Of a DNA stretch of 6,300 bases, positions 5,040 through 6,300 are shown piece after piece. The translations under genes and the position numbers were made by a program. This DNA comes from Oscillospiraceae bacterium (GTDB lineage Bacteria; Bacillota_A; Clostridia; Saccharofermentanales; Saccharofermentanaceae): assembly GCA_902803365.1 (NCBI GenBank), contig CADCPU010000255.1, positions 1-6,300 on the forward strand, read 5' to 3'. Position 1 is the stretch's first letter. Every line of letters begins with the position of its first letter. The notes beneath the pieces are model-generated. The model was not told where the DNA came from. It saw only the letters and a program-made list of their open reading frames with translations, and did no database searches.

Positions 5040-6234
5040 TCAAAGCCTCCGAACACAACTTGAAAAATTCCATATACCTGCTGACGACAACGTCCCATGC
5101 AAAGTTCTCCGTAACCGCCTTCTGTCCCAGAAGTCCCATCGTATCCGCAGTCTCGGGATTACGTGAGATATAGTCGACGCAGCCTTCAAACTCGAAGTAT
5201 GTCTTAAAGTAAAGACCGCCTCCGAAGTCCGTGACGAACCTCTGCGTGACCTTACAATCCTCATGCACGAGAACGGGGCGCCTGTTGATCCAGCTCTCCA
5301 TTATTACGAGCGAGAAACTCTCGTTCTTGGAAGGCTGGCACAGGAGGAGCGAAGCCGCCTGCGCGTCGTATTTATCCTGAAGGTCCACGAAGCCGAGATC
5401 CCTGATATCGCCCGAATCGACATATTCGCGCGGCAAGTCGATATTACCTCCGCCGATCAAAACGAGCTTAAGGTCCGTTCCGTTTCTCTTCTTATATTCA
5501 ACAAAGTAATTGACCAGCGTGTGGACATTCTTGCCCTCGTCCTTACGTCCCGCATAGAGGATAAATGGTTCGTTTATCTTAAACTTCTCCCTGAACCTCT
5601 GCGCGTCACCCGTGCCGTTGATGTCAACGCCAACACCGATCGTCTTTTTATGAACGCGCGAAAGATCGAATATCGATCCTGCGAGTTCCTCCTCCGGGCG
5701 GGCATTAAATACCATTCCCGCGAGAGACTCAAAAGGCTGTTTAAGGATATCCATATAGGCATATGCCTCATCGTGAAGGCACGGGATCAGGACTGACATC
5801 TCAGGAGCTACCTTGATGCCGTTTACTGTCGTGCCGAACATGTACGGGATAAATACAAAGAGCGAATATTCGTCTTTGTGTGCTGCCATATATTCATAGA
5901 GAGCCGGGCTGTTTACCATCTCGCGGATGAAGGTCTCCTGATCTTCGGGCTTGATCCTCTTGCCGCGCATGAGCATGGAGTTAACGCGGTCGAATGCCGC
6001 AACGTCCCTCTTCCTGACCTTAAAGCGCATGACTTCGATGCCGCCTTCAACGGTCAGACCTTCCTTGTGGTAGTTCTCGTTCCAGTCGCTGTCGAACTGC
6101 TTTACGCAGGTCGTGAGTATGCGAAGATCAACCCCTGCATCCTTAAGATGCGAGGTAAGTCCGCGAAGCTCCATCTCGGCTCCGCCCGGAATCTTCTCAC
6201 CGTACCACGGAACGACAAAACCCAACTTCTTCAT
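5023..6234 (-). CDS. GT4-family glycosyltransferase (403 aa)
   Basis: Predicted retaining GT-B glycosyltransferase of the polysaccharide operon. The N-terminal domain starts LGFVVPWYGEKIPGGAEMEL (4-23), with the GGAE loop typical of GT4 acceptor domains. The donor half has LYAGRKDEGKN (226-236; Arg230 and Lys235) and the EX7E motif, Glu305-Glu313, in KNESFSLVIMESW. A Trp-containing ESW replaces the usual EAM after the motif, but both glutamates are intact. It shares NSPAL (108-112), LHDEAYAYMDIL (153-164), VEYKKRN (245-251) and YFEFEG (346-351) with the 400-aa enzyme at 1980-3182, at nearly the same residue numbers, so the two are paralogues. The ATG is 1 nt after the TAA of the upstream gene and has no good Shine-Dalgarno, which points to coupled re-initiation. 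Its end overlaps the 137-aa coiled-coil gene by 17 bp. Donor and acceptor are unknown. Confidence 0.9.
   Translation of the reverse strand: MKKLGFVVPWYGEKIPGGAEMELRGLTSHLKDAGVDLRILTTCVKQFDSDWNENYHKEGLTVEGGIEVMRFKVRKRDVAAFDRVNSMLMRGKRIKPEDQETFIREMVNSPALYEYMAAHKDEYSLFVFIPYMFGTTVNGIKVAPEMSVLIPCLHDEAYAYMDILKQPFESLAGMVFNARPEEELAGSIFDLSRVHKKTIGVGVDINGTGDAQRFREKFKINEPFILYAGRKDEGKNVHTLVNYFVEYKKRNGTDLKLVLIGGGNIDLPREYVDSGDIRDLGFVDLQDKYDAQAASLLLCQPSKNESFSLVIMESWINRRPVLVHEDCKVTQRFVTDFGGGLYFKTYFEFEGCVDYISRNPETADTMGLLGQKAVTENFAWDVVVSRYMEFFKLCSEALNGKDS
5046..5050 (-). promoter_or_regulatory. Strong ribosome binding site for the 137-aa coiled-coil gene, inside the upstream CDS
   Basis: The minus strand reads GGAGG, 6 nt before the ATG at 5039, within the last codons of the 403-aa glycosyltransferase. 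It is the strongest Shine-Dalgarno sequence among the operon genes and settles the start of the coiled-coil gene despite the 17-bp overlap. It suggests that this protein is translated at a higher rate than the enzymes around it. Confidence 0.75.
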
Positions 6235-6235
6235 A

Positions 6236-6300
6236 TTACTTGCCTATTACTTCTTCGATCCTTGATATATATGCCTTGGCAATGACCTTCCAGTCGAAGA
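6236..6300 (-). CDS. C-terminal end of another glycosyltransferase (partial, runs off the right edge)
   Basis: On the minus strand one frame from the right edge reads FDWKVIAKAYISRIEEVIGK and then stops at TAA (6236-6238), 1 nt before the ATG of the next gene. This has the layout of a GT4 C-terminal helix: compare YSWKEIVRGYTELCQKVI (377-394) at the end of the 400-aa enzyme and FAWDVVVSRYMEFF (378-391) at the end of the 403-aa enzyme. The other two minus-strand frames give no such match. Only about 20 codons are visible, so the assignment rests on this similarity and on the operon position. Confidence 0.7.
   Translation of the reverse strand, partial: FDWKVIAKAYISRIEEVIGK

Noticed and set aside
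4590..5063. 157-codon plus-strand open frame opposite the two coiled-coil genes
   Set aside because: The minus-strand genes have good ribosome sites, ATGA coupling and mutual homology; the plus-strand frame has none of these. The same applies to the 5263-5796 plus-strand frame opposite the 403-aa glycosyltransferase.
5272..5322. Inactivation of the 403-aa glycosyltransferase suggested by ESW instead of EAM after EX7E
   Set aside because: Both catalytic-motif glutamates (305, 313) and the Arg230/Lys235 pair are intact and the reading frame is full length, so there is no sign of loss of function.

Overview
The window looks like part of a surface-polysaccharide locus from a low-to-mid GC Gram-positive bacterium, most likely a gut- or rumen-type Clostridia. 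That placement is an inference from GGAGG-type ribosome binding sites, the mixed codon use, the monofunctional mannose-1-phosphate guanylyltransferase and the general look of the proteins. No search was run. The sequence is almost entirely coding. The only real intergenic gap is 94 bp (1087-1180), and no RNA genes, mobile elements or CRISPR arrays were seen.

Layout from right to left, following transcription on the minus strand: (i) the last ~20 codons of a glycosyltransferase that continues beyond the right edge (6236-6300); (ii) a GT4 glycosyltransferase of 403 aa (5023-6234); (iii) and (iv) two small coiled-coil proteins of 137 and 123 aa (4626-5039 and 4258-4629), which appear to be paralogues; (v) a GT4 glycosyltransferase of 360 aa (3179-4261); (vi) a GT4 glycosyltransferase of 400 aa (1980-3182), a clear paralogue of (ii). 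Consecutive genes are separated by 1 nt or overlap by 17, 4, 4 and 4 nt, so this is one tightly coupled operon. Its 3' end runs 23 bp into the 3' end of a plus-strand HAD-family phosphatase gene (1181-2002). Beyond that lies manC (4-1086, minus), transcribed divergently from the HAD gene. The two share a short intergenic region in which the -10 elements of the two promoters overlap on opposite strands.

The genes suggest stepwise assembly of a glycan at the cytoplasmic face of the membrane. ManC would supply GDP-mannose, which is also the precursor of GDP-fucose, GDP-rhamnose and similar sugars. Several retaining GT4 enzymes would add sugars. The pair of coiled-coil proteins, which match each other without gaps through a basic/hydrophobic helix and an in-register heptad region, may act as a scaffold or anchor. 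That small-protein pair is the least explained and most interesting part of the window. The HAD phosphatase may act on a sugar phosphate, but its substrate cannot be read from sequence.
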